A stretch of 64,000 bases of DNA from Opitutia bacterium UBA7876 (GCA_002500665.1 DLRY01000023.1:1-64000); one strand, 5' to 3'; shown: positions 26,036 through 35,576, numbered from the stretch's first letter. The notes: generated by a model not told the origin, from the sequence alone. Numbers and translations are program-made.

Positions 26036-26983
26036 ATGAGATTTTTTTCACTGCTTGTCCTAAATGCAGCCCTTTTATCAGGCGGTTGCATTCCGGAAAG
26101 CAAACCTACCTTAACGACCGAAGATTACCTTGAGGCACTGGACAAGCAGGGTATTCGCCCCTTGCCCTTGCCCATGGAAGGCGCTCCGGTCCTTGACGCA
26201 GAATTCGACAAGCAGCCAATTGCGTCCTTCAAATACAAGACTGGCGACTCTTTTTTCGCCATTTACGAGTTTAGGGAAAAGCAAAACCCGGACCACCATG
26301 AACAAAAAGGAAGCGTCTTCCTTGCAACCAACCTAAACATCGTCCTCATAACGGATGGAGAGGCAGACCGCTTGCTGATCGAAGTCTTTCAATCTCTTCG
26401 CCCACCTATCAGCTACGAACAGGCGGGCATATTCATATATCCGCTAGGTTTTTGTCTCTTGGTCGCAATCTTCGTCATCGCGGAGAGAAGTTACTCGCTT
26501 CGGAGAGTAATGACCTTCCCCCGAAAAGTGGAAAAGGCACTAAGACTCGGAGAGTTTCCCGACAAAAAGTGGAAGAAGAGGTCCGCCGCCGAACGAATTG
26601 CCTTCGTCGCCACGAAAGAGCGCGCATCACCCGGATCGCTCAGAGCTTACGCTAGGCTTGAAATCGCCGCTTTGGAACAAGGGCTTTTCCTGCTCGAGGT
26701 AGTCGTAGCGGGGGCTCCACTGATCGGCCTGCTGGGAACCGTCACCGGATTAGTGAGTGTGTTTTCGGCCATGCCTGCCTCAGGTGGCTCGGATGGAGCC
26801 ATCTTCTCGGAGGGCATCGCGCTCGCCCTTCTTACTACCATCATGGGCCTCGCGATTGCGATTCCCGCGCTCATTGGCCACGCTTATCTCATGCGGATCG
26901 TCGAAAAGAGGGCTGCCTCACTGGACTGGCTTACCGCCCGATTGATCGAAGCGGTCGCCAAGCCTAAGGATGAAACACCATGA
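26036..26983 (+). CDS. ExbB/TolQ-family proton channel with N-terminal extension, 315 aa
   Basis: Inner-membrane proton channel component that energises outer-membrane processes with its ExbD partner. The N-terminal signal segment (about 1-18, ending LLSGGC) is followed by about 115 extracytoplasmic residues, then a membrane helix (about 136-155, YPLGFCLLVAIFVIAERSY). After a cytoplasmic loop comes the conserved MotA/TolQ/ExbB core: LLGTVTGLVSVFSAM and GIALALLTTIMGLAIAIPALIGHAYL (about 230-290). The ExbD gene overlaps its stop (ATGA). The extension before the first core helix occurs in some ExbB proteins. The TonB partner is not in the window. Confidence 0.9.
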   Translation: MRFFSLLVLNAALLSGGCIPESKPTLTTEDYLEALDKQGIRPLPLPMEGAPVLDAEFDKQPIASFKYKTGDSFFAIYEFREKQNPDHHEQKGSVFLATNLNIVLITDGEADRLLIEVFQSLRPPISYEQAGIFIYPLGFCLLVAIFVIAERSYSLRRVMTFPRKVEKALRLGEFPDKKWKKRSAAERIAFVATKERASPGSLRAYARLEIAALEQGLFLLEVVVAGAPLIGLLGTVTGLVSVFSAMPASGGSDGAIFSEGIALALLTTIMGLAIAIPALIGHAYLMRIVEKRAASLDWLTARLIEAVAKPKDETP

Positions 26984-27375
26984 GCGTCTTTGAGAGGAAG
27001 CGGAGAAAACCCCGAATAGACGTTGTCCCGTTGATCGACGTGCTAATGGTTCTGATCATTTTCTTTCTCGTCACTATGCAGTTTCAAGACCTTCGCGCCC
27101 TGAACGTCAAGCTACCCAAGATCGATACCGCAGGCTCCAATCTGCTAACCAACGAACTGGTCGTCTCCATCGATTCCAAAGGAATTCTTTACCTAAACGG
27201 CAAAACGGTCGACGAGTCGACACTCTCCGCAACGTTTGAGAGATCTTCCCGCCTCCAGTCTCCGCCCACGGTACTGGTGGTAGCCGACGAGGAGGTCCCG
27301 CTGAAGTTTGTCACCAGAGTGGTTGACGCCTGTCGGAAAAACGGACTCGAGGATTTTCGCCTGCAGGCCCGCTAG
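26980..27375 (+). CDS. ExbD/TolR-family protein, 131 aa
   Basis: Stator partner of the preceding ExbB-like channel. A short basic cytoplasmic tail (KRRKPR) is followed by one membrane helix, IDVVPLIDVLMVLIIFFLVT, containing the conserved proton-carrying aspartate (Asp20). A periplasmic domain follows, with the ExbD-type ending in VLVVADEEVPLKFVTRVVDACR. Its stop overlaps the convergent metal-hydrolase gene by four bases. Confidence 0.95.
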   Translation: MSVFERKRRKPRIDVVPLIDVLMVLIIFFLVTMQFQDLRALNVKLPKIDTAGSNLLTNELVVSIDSKGILYLNGKTVDESTLSATFERSSRLQSPPTVLVVADEEVPLKFVTRVVDACRKNGLEDFRLQAR

Positions 27376-28148
27376 CCCTCTTGGAATTCGGGAAAGAAAG
27401 GGTTGTGAGCCTTCTCCTCACCGACCGTAGTCATGGGCCCATGACCAGGGCACAGTACGGTATCGTCAGGCAGCGTCATGATCTTCTCGCGATTATTGCG
27501 AAGAGCATCCTCGTAAGAGACCATCCCTCCTCCCATCGAGCCTGCAAATATGGCATCACCGGTTATAGCGACCATCCTCTCCAAACCTTTGATTAAGAAA
27601 GTCATGCCGCAGACGGAGTGACCATGGGTATGTAGAGCCGTTAGGGACAACCCTCCGATCGAATGCTCGAATCCCTCCCGTATAGGCGTGGCTCCGTCAA
27701 AAACCTCGCTCTCATGGACGTAAACTGGAACCTGTAAACGGGAGACGAATTGATCCAGACAGGCAACGTGATCCCCGTGAGTGTGGGTAATGAAAATGGA
27801 CTCTACTTCGAGGTTTTCTCTATCCACGAAGGAAAAAACGGAGTGTGAGTCGGTTCCGGTGTCGAAAAGAAGGGCCTTACGTGAGCTCGGATCGATCGTC
27901 AGGTAGGAATTCACGGACATTGCGCCGAAAGGCGATTCAAAGGAATTCAAGCCTTGGATTTGCCGTCTCTGCGGATACCATTCACCGTTTTTGGACGCCA
28001 CAAGCTTATCAGGGTCAAGGTGAAGCTTCAGGGCGATTTCTCTTATTGATTGTTCATCCTCGCAATTCTGGTAATCTTCAAGGTGAGGGTTTTCGAGACC
28101 CTTTGATGCCTTTAAAACAATATCTTCATACAAATCTTCCAACTCCAT
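27372..28148 (-). CDS. Metallo-beta-lactamase-fold hydrolase, 258 aa
   Basis: The zinc motif HTHGDH is preceded by the strand that carries SIFIT and followed by ALHTHGHSVCGMTFL and VAITGDAIF, a layout typical of glyoxalase II-like hydrolases. The C-terminus has VLCPGHGPMTTVGEEKAHNPF, the third ligand region. An N-terminal extension of about 90 residues precedes the fold and is of unknown role. The substrate cannot be told from sequence. The gene is convergent with and overlaps exbD by four bases. Confidence 0.92.
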   Translation of the reverse strand: MELEDLYEDIVLKASKGLENPHLEDYQNCEDEQSIREIALKLHLDPDKLVASKNGEWYPQRRQIQGLNSFESPFGAMSVNSYLTIDPSSRKALLFDTGTDSHSVFSFVDRENLEVESIFITHTHGDHVACLDQFVSRLQVPVYVHESEVFDGATPIREGFEHSIGGLSLTALHTHGHSVCGMTFLIKGLERMVAITGDAIFAGSMGGGMVSYEDALRNNREKIMTLPDDTVLCPGHGPMTTVGEEKAHNPFFPEFQEG

Positions 28149-28208
28149 AGCATAAGCCCCCGAACCGGTATCTAATCAACGGGCTTAGGCCCTATCACTG
28201 GCAGGACG

Positions 28209-29540
28209 TTGAAACTGAACATTCTTATTCTTCACAAACTTGGAGATCCAAGCATAAGCAGGGTTTTCCTTAAAAAACTTGTCTTTTTCCTTAGGGAACA
28301 TTCACCCGAACATAACTACCTCTATCACGACGTCAGCTTTTCTTTCCCGGAATCACTTAGGGGAATCAAGTTTGACGCAATTGTACTGGACGTCACCATG
28401 CTTGCTCAGAGGTGGGGTCGGGGTGACAAATTCAGAAAACTTAAGCGCGATTATCAATTCGTTGCGGAAAGTACCGCACTCAAGATCGCCTTCCCTCAAG
28501 ACGACTACGACTGCCATGTCTTGCTTGACGAGTGGATGATCGAATGGAACGTGGATGTGGTGTTCTCTGTGATTTCCTCCAATTGGGAGACGCTCTATCC
28601 GCAATTCTCCCGAAAAGGTTCAATCAAGCTGGCCTACACTGGATATCTGGATGATCAACTCATTCGTTTCCCTACACAGGCTTTTCACTCGAGGTCCATT
28701 GACCTCGGCTACCGGGCCAAGAAGCTATTGCCCTATTTTGGCAAATTGGGTGAAACAAAATGGAAAATCGGCTTGGAAGTGCTGGAGAAGATCAAAGGAC
28801 TGGACTTTAAGGAAGACATTAAGATCGGAGATGAACACCTAGTCCTGGGTCAGGACTGGTATCGGTTCATCAACGACTGCAAATTCACGCTCGGCTCAAA
28901 CAGCGGATCAAGCCTCCTCGACCCGTATGGATCGATCCGAAAAAAGGTCCAAAGGTACCTTAGGTCGAATCCCTCAGCACCGTTCGCTGAAGTCGAGAAG
29001 GCGTGCTTTCCCGGGATGGACGGGAAGGAATCGTTTACCGCGATTTCACCAAGGGTCTTGGAGGCTGCCGTTCTCAATAGTTGCCAAATATTGGTCGAGG
29101 GAGAATACAGTAAGGTTCTTCAGCCTTGGGAGCACTACATACCGATTAAGCCCGACGCATCCGACTTCGATCAAGTTCATGCGGCAATGAAGGAAGAAGA
29201 TGAGGTGAGGTCAAGAATCAGACGATGCCGCGAAGCGATTCTGGACTGTTCTTTCCTTAGATATTCGAGCAAAGCGGAAAAGGTTCTCGGGCTTATTTTC
29301 GAGAAGCTTGACGCGGAATCGGGGGAATCCCCGCAGCCAGGCGTCGAAGATCTCTTGTCCAGACACGAGCTCGAACTTCGGAGGACTACCTCTCTGATCT
29401 TTGGCGCCAAGAGGTTAAGAGCTCGAGTCAGTGGCATCCCCTTGGTTGGTCTTCTGGCCAAGGTTTTTATCTGCAGTTTTACTCTAGGACTCGCAACGAG
29501 GACATTAAGAATATTGGGCTTTCGTTTCGCCCCTCCCTAA
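28209..29540 (+). CDS. Glycosyltransferase-like surface polysaccharide protein, 443 aa
   Basis: A Rossmann-like N-terminus (MKLNILILHKLG) is followed by segments such as AFPQDDYDCHVLLDEWMIEWNVDVVFSVI. The second half contains TLGSNSGSSLLDPYG and then ISPRVLEAAVLNSCQILVEGEYSKVLQPWEHYIPI. That last block resembles the nucleotide-sugar-binding region of GT-B transferases of polysaccharide loci (acidic residue-rich EGEYS, then HYIP). There is no signal peptide; a hydrophobic stretch near the C-terminus (about 415-440) could be a membrane anchor. It is followed 20 bases later by the asparagine-synthase-like gene, which supports a surface-glycan role. Confidence 0.75.
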   Translation: MKLNILILHKLGDPSISRVFLKKLVFFLREHSPEHNYLYHDVSFSFPESLRGIKFDAIVLDVTMLAQRWGRGDKFRKLKRDYQFVAESTALKIAFPQDDYDCHVLLDEWMIEWNVDVVFSVISSNWETLYPQFSRKGSIKLAYTGYLDDQLIRFPTQAFHSRSIDLGYRAKKLLPYFGKLGETKWKIGLEVLEKIKGLDFKEDIKIGDEHLVLGQDWYRFINDCKFTLGSNSGSSLLDPYGSIRKKVQRYLRSNPSAPFAEVEKACFPGMDGKESFTAISPRVLEAAVLNSCQILVEGEYSKVLQPWEHYIPIKPDASDFDQVHAAMKEEDEVRSRIRRCREAILDCSFLRYSSKAEKVLGLIFEKLDAESGESPQPGVEDLLSRHELELRRTTSLIFGAKRLRARVSGIPLVGLLAKVFICSFTLGLATRTLRILGFRFAPP

Positions 29541-29560
29541 GCCATTCTCCGATCGTAATC

Positions 29561-31516
29561 ATGTGTGGAATTGCCGGAATCATAAGCTCGAATCCCAGCC
29601 ATCAGAAGTCTCTCCTGCCCATGGCCCGCCTCTTGAGGCATCGCGGACCGGACGATGAAGGATTTATTTTACTTTCTGGCAAAAAGGTCTCCCACTTGGC
29701 TGGTTCGGAAACCCATCCTTCCTCAGTAAGTCATCATGACTTGGGCGGATGCATGATCGAGAACTTTGACGTGGATCAGGCCTCCGTTGGCTTGGCTCAC
29801 CGCAGGCTCTCAATCATCGACCTGTCCCCCAATGGGCATCAACCAATGACCCGAGACGGAAAAGTTTGGATCGCCTATAATGGCGAAGCCTACAACTACT
29901 TGGAGGTTAGGGCTGAACTCGAGTCTGAAGGCATATCCTTTACCACCGAATCGGATACCGAGGTTGTCCTCGCAGCCTATGAAAGGTGGGGAACCGAATC
30001 CTTCAGCCGATTGAACGGAATGTGGGCGATGGCAATCCTCGACCTGCCAAAGGAAAGAGTAATCTTGTCGAGGGATCGTTTTGGCATCAAGCCTCTCTAC
30101 GTCTATGCCGGCGGCAACGCCCTTGCCTTCGCATCGGAAATTAAATCCTTCCAGGCCATCCCCGGCTGGAAAGCTAAGGCCAACGAAGGAGCCATACATG
30201 ACTTCCTGTTCAAGAGTTTGTCCGATCACACCAGGGAGACCTTCTTCGAGAACGTACACCAGTTGCTTCCCGGCCATTTCGCCTCGATCAAGATCGATGC
30301 CCGAGAACGCGATCTCTCCTGCGTCAAGCAACAGCCTTGGTATGGATTGCCATCTGCCACGGAGGAAGTCTCGCTAGACGAATCAGTCGAAAGCTTCAGG
30401 GAACTATTCCTGGACTCGGTCCGGCTCAGGATGAGATCAGACGTCAGGCTGGGTTCCTGTCTTTCCGGAGGGCTTGACTCCTCCTCAATAGTGGGAGCGA
30501 TGAGGGCTTTGTCCGAAGAATCGAAGATCGACGTCATTACGTCATGCTCCACCCATAAGGAATTCGACGAATCCTCTTACGCCGACCTAGTCTCCCGCTT
30601 CACCAACTCACGCTCATCAAAGGTTTTCCCTGATCCTGATGCCCTGATTGAGATCATTGACTCCATCCTCTGGCACCAGGACGAGCCCTTTGGTTCCGCA
30701 AGCATATATGCACAGTGGAGCGTGTTTGAAAAAGCCCGTGAACTGGAAATTCCCGTCATGCTTGACGGGCAAGGAGCAGACGAATCTCATTGCGGATACA
30801 ATTCCTTCCTCCGGCCCTACGTCATCGGTCAGCTAAGCAAAGGACGATTGTCGTCTCTTTGGGCCAACCTGAAATTACTCAGGCCGACCAAACGCAAGGC
30901 CTTTGGTTCAATTCTCAGAGGTCTGCTCGATCTGTTGACCCCTTCCGCGTTTAGCGAATTCTTTTCCTCGCGAGCCGAAGCAGCAAAAAAGAAAAACTGG
31001 TATTTCGGGACGAAGAGGATACTTAAGACCTCTTCCTTAGCCAGGCAGGAAAACTTAAGCGAGCATTCCCGTTTCATGATGAAACACGGCTTGAGAATGC
31101 TTCTCCATTGGGAGGATAGGAATTCAATGGCTCATTCAATCGAGTCGAGGGTCCCTTTCCTCGACTACCGCCTCATGCCACTCATCTTTTCCCTCAGCGA
31201 CAACCAAAGAATAGCCGGGGGTTGGTCCAAGGGGATTATTCGGAAGGCGATGAATGGGCTTTTGCCGGACGAGGTCATCTTCAGGACAGACAAGATGGGC
31301 TTCGTGACGCCGGAGTCGCTTTGGGCGAGTAACGAATGGAGCGAGTTCTATCTGAGCGAAATGCGAGAAATTTCAGAAGAATGGGGCGAGCTCATTGGCC
31401 CCCGCGTGGTCGACCCCTTTGAGAAATTCCTCCGGAAGGAAAAAGGATATGATCCTCTATTCTGGAAGGTCACATGCCTTAATCGATGGAGAAAAATCTT
31501 CAAGGTAGAGCTTTGA
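29561..31516 (+). CDS. asnB: Asparagine synthase (glutamine-hydrolysing), 651 aa
   Basis: N-terminal class II glutamine amidotransferase: MCGIAGIISS with nucleophile Cys2, followed by HRGPDDEG, HRRLSIIDLSPNGHQPM and YNGEAYNY. The C-terminal synthetase domain has the ATP loop LSGGLDSSSIVGAM (about 303-316) and LDGQGADESHCGY. It is at the long end for AsnB (typically 510-650). Copies embedded in polysaccharide loci often amidate sugars or other carboxyl groups rather than making free asparagine, and its place between glycosyltransferase genes suggests this here. Substrate is uncertain. Confidence 0.93.
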   Translation: MCGIAGIISSNPSHQKSLLPMARLLRHRGPDDEGFILLSGKKVSHLAGSETHPSSVSHHDLGGCMIENFDVDQASVGLAHRRLSIIDLSPNGHQPMTRDGKVWIAYNGEAYNYLEVRAELESEGISFTTESDTEVVLAAYERWGTESFSRLNGMWAMAILDLPKERVILSRDRFGIKPLYVYAGGNALAFASEIKSFQAIPGWKAKANEGAIHDFLFKSLSDHTRETFFENVHQLLPGHFASIKIDARERDLSCVKQQPWYGLPSATEEVSLDESVESFRELFLDSVRLRMRSDVRLGSCLSGGLDSSSIVGAMRALSEESKIDVITSCSTHKEFDESSYADLVSRFTNSRSSKVFPDPDALIEIIDSILWHQDEPFGSASIYAQWSVFEKARELEIPVMLDGQGADESHCGYNSFLRPYVIGQLSKGRLSSLWANLKLLRPTKRKAFGSILRGLLDLLTPSAFSEFFSSRAEAAKKKNWYFGTKRILKTSSLARQENLSEHSRFMMKHGLRMLLHWEDRNSMAHSIESRVPFLDYRLMPLIFSLSDNQRIAGGWSKGIIRKAMNGLLPDEVIFRTDKMGFVTPESLWASNEWSEFYLSEMREISEEWGELIGPRVVDPFEKFLRKEKGYDPLFWKVTCLNRWRKIFKVEL

Positions 31517-31529
31517 GAGCGCCCCTCAG

Positions 31530-32732
31530 TCAGCAGAGTGAGTCCAGAACTCGCGCCAATTCCTCAGTCTTTCTTTCCCTGCTGTGCTTCAGTACTTCAT
31601 TCTGATTCACATTGAGCTGAAAAAATCGGGTTTCCTGCCATTGCCCGAACCATTGTTCAAGTTTCAGAGCAATCTCATTCGGTTCGGTCAAACTGACCCC
31701 AGCCTTGGTCCGGTTCAGAAGTTTATTGATTTCACCACCATCATCAGGTGCGGAAATAATCGGTCGACCGGAGCCGAGATAGTCGAAGATCTTGCCCGTC
31801 ATGACTCCTTTTTCGCCTTGGTGGGCAAGAACCCATAGAATGGTCGAGTTTGCCATTCTGTCCAGTGCTTGCCTTCGCGTCGCTCTGGGCTCAAAGCAAA
31901 TCGGGACGTCGTTGATTTTCTTGCGGTCAAGAGAACGAAGAGCGTCGGGAGAAGCGCCCAAAAAGTTAACCTGTATCAGTTCAGCCGGTATTCTTCCTTC
32001 GGATACGCATTTCTGAACCGCTTGCAGAAGGCCCATCGGATCCTGTCTCCTAAGAGTAACGTTACCCGCGTACAAGATGGAGAAAATTTCTCTAGGTGGC
32101 TTTTTCGGGTCGGAAGAAGAGAACGCGTCAAAGCCATTACAAATCGTTTGTACGGGCCGATTCAAAATACGCGCGAGTTCATCCGACATCTCGCCACTTA
32201 CCGAAACAACTTCGTCAGCCATACCAGCCAGCCTCTTTTCCTGGCTGGCTATTGTCCGTTGTTTGCGTGGAGAGCTAAGCTTGTGCATGTTCCAGGAATC
32301 CCTAAGGTCGGCGACCCACGGAACGCCAAAGCGGGAGGAAATCTCAGAGGCGATGGACAGGGTGGGAAGGGGGTCGTGAGTAGCAAGGATAGCCTTGAAG
32401 GAATTGGCTTCACATAGTTCTATTGCTTTTTGTCGGGCTATCTTCCACCAGTTGTAAGGGGTTTTGTGGGGGAAAATCCAAGGGTAAACGTTACGGATCA
32501 GGAATCGATTAAAGCCTCGAGGGCCATAGGATTGAATCCTGTGGGTCTCGACTCCCTCAAGTCCGGACAGGAGTTGCTCGTCGTAATCAGGTGCATGGGC
32601 GGGCCAATCCTCGCAAATTACGACTGGATCCCAATCAAAGCCCGGAAGGTGTCGGCAAAACCCGGCGGCCCTATAGCTTGAAATTCGGTTCCGTGGCGGG
32701 AAGTAATACGACAGGAAAAGGACTCTCTTCAT
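31530..32732 (-). CDS. Glycosyltransferase family 4 (GT-B), 400 aa
   Basis: The N-terminus MKRVLFLSYYFPPRNRISSYR is the WcaI-like start of GT4 enzymes. ILATHDPLPTLSIASEIS and VPWVADLRDSW mark the acceptor domain. ILYAGNVTLRRQDPMGLLQA opens the donor domain, and GKIFDYLGSGRPIISAPDDGGEIN is the nucleotide-sugar-binding EX7E-like region. GAGGAG precedes the ATG by nine bases. This is the last gene of a five-gene minus-strand operon for lipopolysaccharide or surface glycan. The transferred sugar is unknown. Confidence 0.9.
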   Translation of the reverse strand: MKRVLFLSYYFPPRNRISSYRAAGFCRHLPGFDWDPVVICEDWPAHAPDYDEQLLSGLEGVETHRIQSYGPRGFNRFLIRNVYPWIFPHKTPYNWWKIARQKAIELCEANSFKAILATHDPLPTLSIASEISSRFGVPWVADLRDSWNMHKLSSPRKQRTIASQEKRLAGMADEVVSVSGEMSDELARILNRPVQTICNGFDAFSSSDPKKPPREIFSILYAGNVTLRRQDPMGLLQAVQKCVSEGRIPAELIQVNFLGASPDALRSLDRKKINDVPICFEPRATRRQALDRMANSTILWVLAHQGEKGVMTGKIFDYLGSGRPIISAPDDGGEINKLLNRTKAGVSLTEPNEIALKLEQWFGQWQETRFFQLNVNQNEVLKHSRERKTEELARVLDSLC

Positions 32733-32735
32733 GGA

Positions 32736-33761
32736 TCAACTCCTCTCAATTTGCATCATGAACCTTTCCAGAAGAAGACGTTTTCTGCGGTCATAGAGTC
32801 CATTCGTCAGGTATTGCTCAACGGACTCGAGGTTGCTGGTCGCTAGATTTGGGTTGTCCTTCCGGGCCTTGAGCGCTTCGTCGAGGCAAGGGAGCACGGA
32901 TTCCCCACTGCCGACGTGAAACATACCATCATCCGGAAGAGGAACGAGCATCTCCGCTTCACGGAAATCCGACGAAATGGGAAGGGCTCCAGCATAAATC
33001 GACTCGTAGTGACGATAGGACCAGAGAGCGTTTCCGGGTGGACAAAGAGCGGTTTTTGCATGAGCCATCAAGCTGAAGTAGGACAGGAAGTTGACCCTGC
33101 CTTTGCTCAAGAACAGAGGGCTCAGGGTCCGGCTTGCTCTTTCGCGAAATTGCTCAGCCTCTCGACCGCGCATGAAGAATCCGCCGGAAAGAGAATGTTT
33201 TCCAGAGGAAGCGACCTCGTCCAGCCAGTGAATCCGTGTATATTTGAGTTCGCCTCCATAGGTCTCCTGCCAACCAACCACTGGGTTGCCGAGAAAAGTG
33301 GCGTCAATATTCCTTTGCCCTTCATCCGCCTGAAGAAATCTGCTGGCCTTTGCGCACAGGTAGAGGGATCCGCTTCGCCTGACAGGCAGTACTCCCCACT
33401 TGAATTCATCACCCCAACTTTTCTGGATCCATGGCTTTAGATAGGTACTGGCCAGGGGGCGAAGCAAACCTTCGTCACTATGGCCCCAGATAACTTTTTC
33501 ATGATCTCCGTAGTCAAAGAGATGAAGGCGTTCGAAAGATACCTTCATAAGATCATTTTTGGTGATCGACGAGGGGATTCCCAGAAAGAGATGGTCCACG
33601 GAGTAGGATCTTTTGTCGGCTAGATCCTCAAGGCCGATTAATGAGACGGATCGACGACCAAAGTACCGCTTCAGGAAAAGCTCCAGGTTTCTCCCTCTCG
33701 CGCCCCGACCTGCCTTCTGTCCATTCAGAGGTTCAGGTTGGATGATAAGAAAGGAAGGCAT
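32736..33761 (-). CDS. Putative glycosyltransferase, exostosin-like, 341 aa
   Basis: The C-terminal part reads KTALCPPGNALWSYRHYESIYAGALPISSDFREAEMLVPL, typical of exostosin-like or GT-B transferases of capsule loci (a cysteine-proline-proline-glycine, then R-x-Y-E and a second acidic site). The first half has no clear motif. It lies three bases upstream of the GT4 gene and 34 bases after the FkbM gene, in the same operon. Precise reaction unknown. Confidence 0.75.
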   Translation of the reverse strand: MPSFLIIQPEPLNGQKAGRGARGRNLELFLKRYFGRRSVSLIGLEDLADKRSYSVDHLFLGIPSSITKNDLMKVSFERLHLFDYGDHEKVIWGHSDEGLLRPLASTYLKPWIQKSWGDEFKWGVLPVRRSGSLYLCAKASRFLQADEGQRNIDATFLGNPVVGWQETYGGELKYTRIHWLDEVASSGKHSLSGGFFMRGREAEQFRERASRTLSPLFLSKGRVNFLSYFSLMAHAKTALCPPGNALWSYRHYESIYAGALPISSDFREAEMLVPLPDDGMFHVGSGESVLPCLDEALKARKDNPNLATSNLESVEQYLTNGLYDRRKRLLLERFMMQIERS

Positions 33762-33795
33762 GACCAGAAAGTTAGTCGCTCATCTACGTTCCCCG

Positions 33796-34755
33796 TCAAC
33801 CGGCCGCTTTCTCGATCCGCTCTAGTTCAGTGGAGTGACAGGCGAAGAGGTTAGGGTGTTGGGCATGCTGGTTCCTGGTCTTGGAGGTGAGCGGAATCAA
33901 TTCCACTCGATATCGCTCCCCTTGGGTCGGGTTGAGATTGGGAGCAAAGAGCCGGTAGCCCAAATCCTCGAGCATGTAAAGTACCGCGAGACACTCTTCG
34001 TCCCCGAACTTGCCGGGCCTGTTCTCGAAGAGAAGCATGGGATGATTTTCACGGAGAAACTCCGATCCACCTTGGATAATTTTCTCTTCAAGGCCTTCTG
34101 CATCAATCTTTACTAGATCAGGGGTGGGCAAATCGAGGGCGTCCAGAGTGGAGATGCTGACTTTCCTCCCGGATTTATCACCAGAAACGTGAGCCAGTCC
34201 GCTATGACTAGGTGCGTGCATGCATGCATCCCCCGTAACGTCACTAAGGGCAAGCTCATGGCAGGAGATCAGTTCTTGGAGCTCAAGCTCCTCGACAAGG
34301 CCCGAAAGATCGGAATAGGTAGGAGGCCATGGTTCGAAGCAGTGAACGGAACCATTAAAGCCAGGGCGGGCAGCCAAGTGGATCCCGAAGAAACCCCAGT
34401 TGCTTCCCACGTCATATAGAATACCGTAATCCGGCACGAGAGCGTCTATAAGAGTAGTGAACTCAGGCTCGTAACCGCATGAGAATACGTCGAAATACAA
34501 GGCTGAGAACTGTCGGTTGCGGGCATCAAAGTGGGCACGACGCTCTTGCCCGCGGACCTTAACTTTCATTACGCCTCGGACCGGACGAAAGGAAAGGGCC
34601 TTCATGGGATAGAAGAGCAGGCGGGAAAGCAAACGGCCGGAGGGGGAACTGTCTGAAGATCCGCTGCGGAATGAACTCTGATGCAAGCGACCGAGCAACG
34701 GCAGATGATCGATCGAGAAGGGATTCCTCCGATTAGCGCTTATTATCATGGGCAT
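33796..34755 (-). CDS. FkbM-family methyltransferase, 319 aa
   Basis: SAM-dependent O-methyltransferase of the kind that modifies sugars in polysaccharides. GILYDVGSNWGFFGIHLAAR is motif I, VHCFEPWPPTYSDLSGLVEE the adjacent acidic motif, and LVKIDAEGLEEKIIQGGSEFL the FkbM-defining block. The start is set at the ATG at 34755, which overlaps the TGA of the previous gene (TGATG); the longer frame would use an upstream TTG. About 90 residues precede motif I, including a basic stretch. It most likely methylates a sugar of the glycan built by its neighbours. Confidence 0.9.
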   Translation of the reverse strand: MPMIISANRRNPFSIDHLPLLGRLHQSSFRSGSSDSSPSGRLLSRLLFYPMKALSFRPVRGVMKVKVRGQERRAHFDARNRQFSALYFDVFSCGYEPEFTTLIDALVPDYGILYDVGSNWGFFGIHLAARPGFNGSVHCFEPWPPTYSDLSGLVEELELQELISCHELALSDVTGDACMHAPSHSGLAHVSGDKSGRKVSISTLDALDLPTPDLVKIDAEGLEEKIIQGGSEFLRENHPMLLFENRPGKFGDEECLAVLYMLEDLGYRLFAPNLNPTQGERYRVELIPLTSKTRNQHAQHPNLFACHSTELERIEKAAG

Positions 34756-35576
34756 CAACTATCATGGGAACTGGGTTGATTGACTTGCTCGTCCACAGGC
34801 TGGGCAACGTTCTCCGACTCGTAGAGCCTGCTGTGCCTGAAAAAAGTGGCGAAAGCGGTTGACACGGAAATGAAGAGGCCGGGAAAACCATCAAGGAAAC
34901 CCAACCTTATGAAATAACCGCGGATGAATCGCCAAACCGGTCTCAGAAGGACTCCGGACAACTTCCATTTTGCGCCTGCATCGAGCTGCCTCTGAAGGAA
35001 AATATCAGAGAAGTAGATGATCTTGGTAACAAAACTGTTCATGGAAGGATACGAATAATGAAGCAGATCTCCCTTCAGTCTTTCAGTTCTGCCCTCGATC
35101 TGAAGCTTGTCGTGCTCACGAGAACCCTTCCAGGTCGCGAACCCCCTCTTTGCCAAGCGAAGTTTTCGATCCGGATACCAGTCGCCATACCTAATCCATC
35201 GACCAAGAAAAAACGATCTCCTGTTAAAGGCATAGCCGTCGGCGCCCATGGAGTCGGGATCGTTTAAAAGAGCCTTGATGGAGGCAAGCAGGGCAGGGGA
35301 CAAGCGCTCGTCGGCATCGATACAGAGAACCCAAGGTTTGGTGGCTTTTCCCAAGGCAATGTTCTTTTGGTTCCTGTGTCCATGCCATTTTTCCTCGAAG
35401 CATGTAGCCCCGTATCTTTCGGCAATCTTCACCGTGTCGTCCCTGCAGTCATTGTGGACGAGAATTACCTCACTTGCTATATCCCTGACGCTCTCCAGGC
35501 AGTCTTCCATGTTTGCCTCCTCGTTAGAGGCTATCAGGCAGACGCTTATCTCAACCTTGGTTTTATCCTGGCTCAT
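34755..35576 (-). CDS. Glycosyltransferase family 2, WaaE/KdtX-like, 273 aa
   Basis: GT-A fold: EISVCLIASNEEANMEDCLES at the start, VILVHNDCRDDTVKIAERYG, then VLCIDADERLSP, the metal-binding DxD-type motif. RSFFLGRWIRYGDWYPDRKLRL is the characteristic block of the WaaE/KdtX group, which adds glucose to the inner core heptose of lipopolysaccharide. The C-terminal FIRGYFIRLGFLDGFPGLFI is amphipathic and probably membrane-associated. The gene overlaps the acyltransferase/heptosyltransferase fusion by 14 bases, consistent with core assembly. Confidence 0.92.
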   Translation of the reverse strand: MSQDKTKVEISVCLIASNEEANMEDCLESVRDIASEVILVHNDCRDDTVKIAERYGATCFEEKWHGHRNQKNIALGKATKPWVLCIDADERLSPALLASIKALLNDPDSMGADGYAFNRRSFFLGRWIRYGDWYPDRKLRLAKRGFATWKGSREHDKLQIEGRTERLKGDLLHYSYPSMNSFVTKIIYFSDIFLQRQLDAGAKWKLSGVLLRPVWRFIRGYFIRLGFLDGFPGLFISVSTAFATFFRHSRLYESENVAQPVDEQVNQPSSHDS

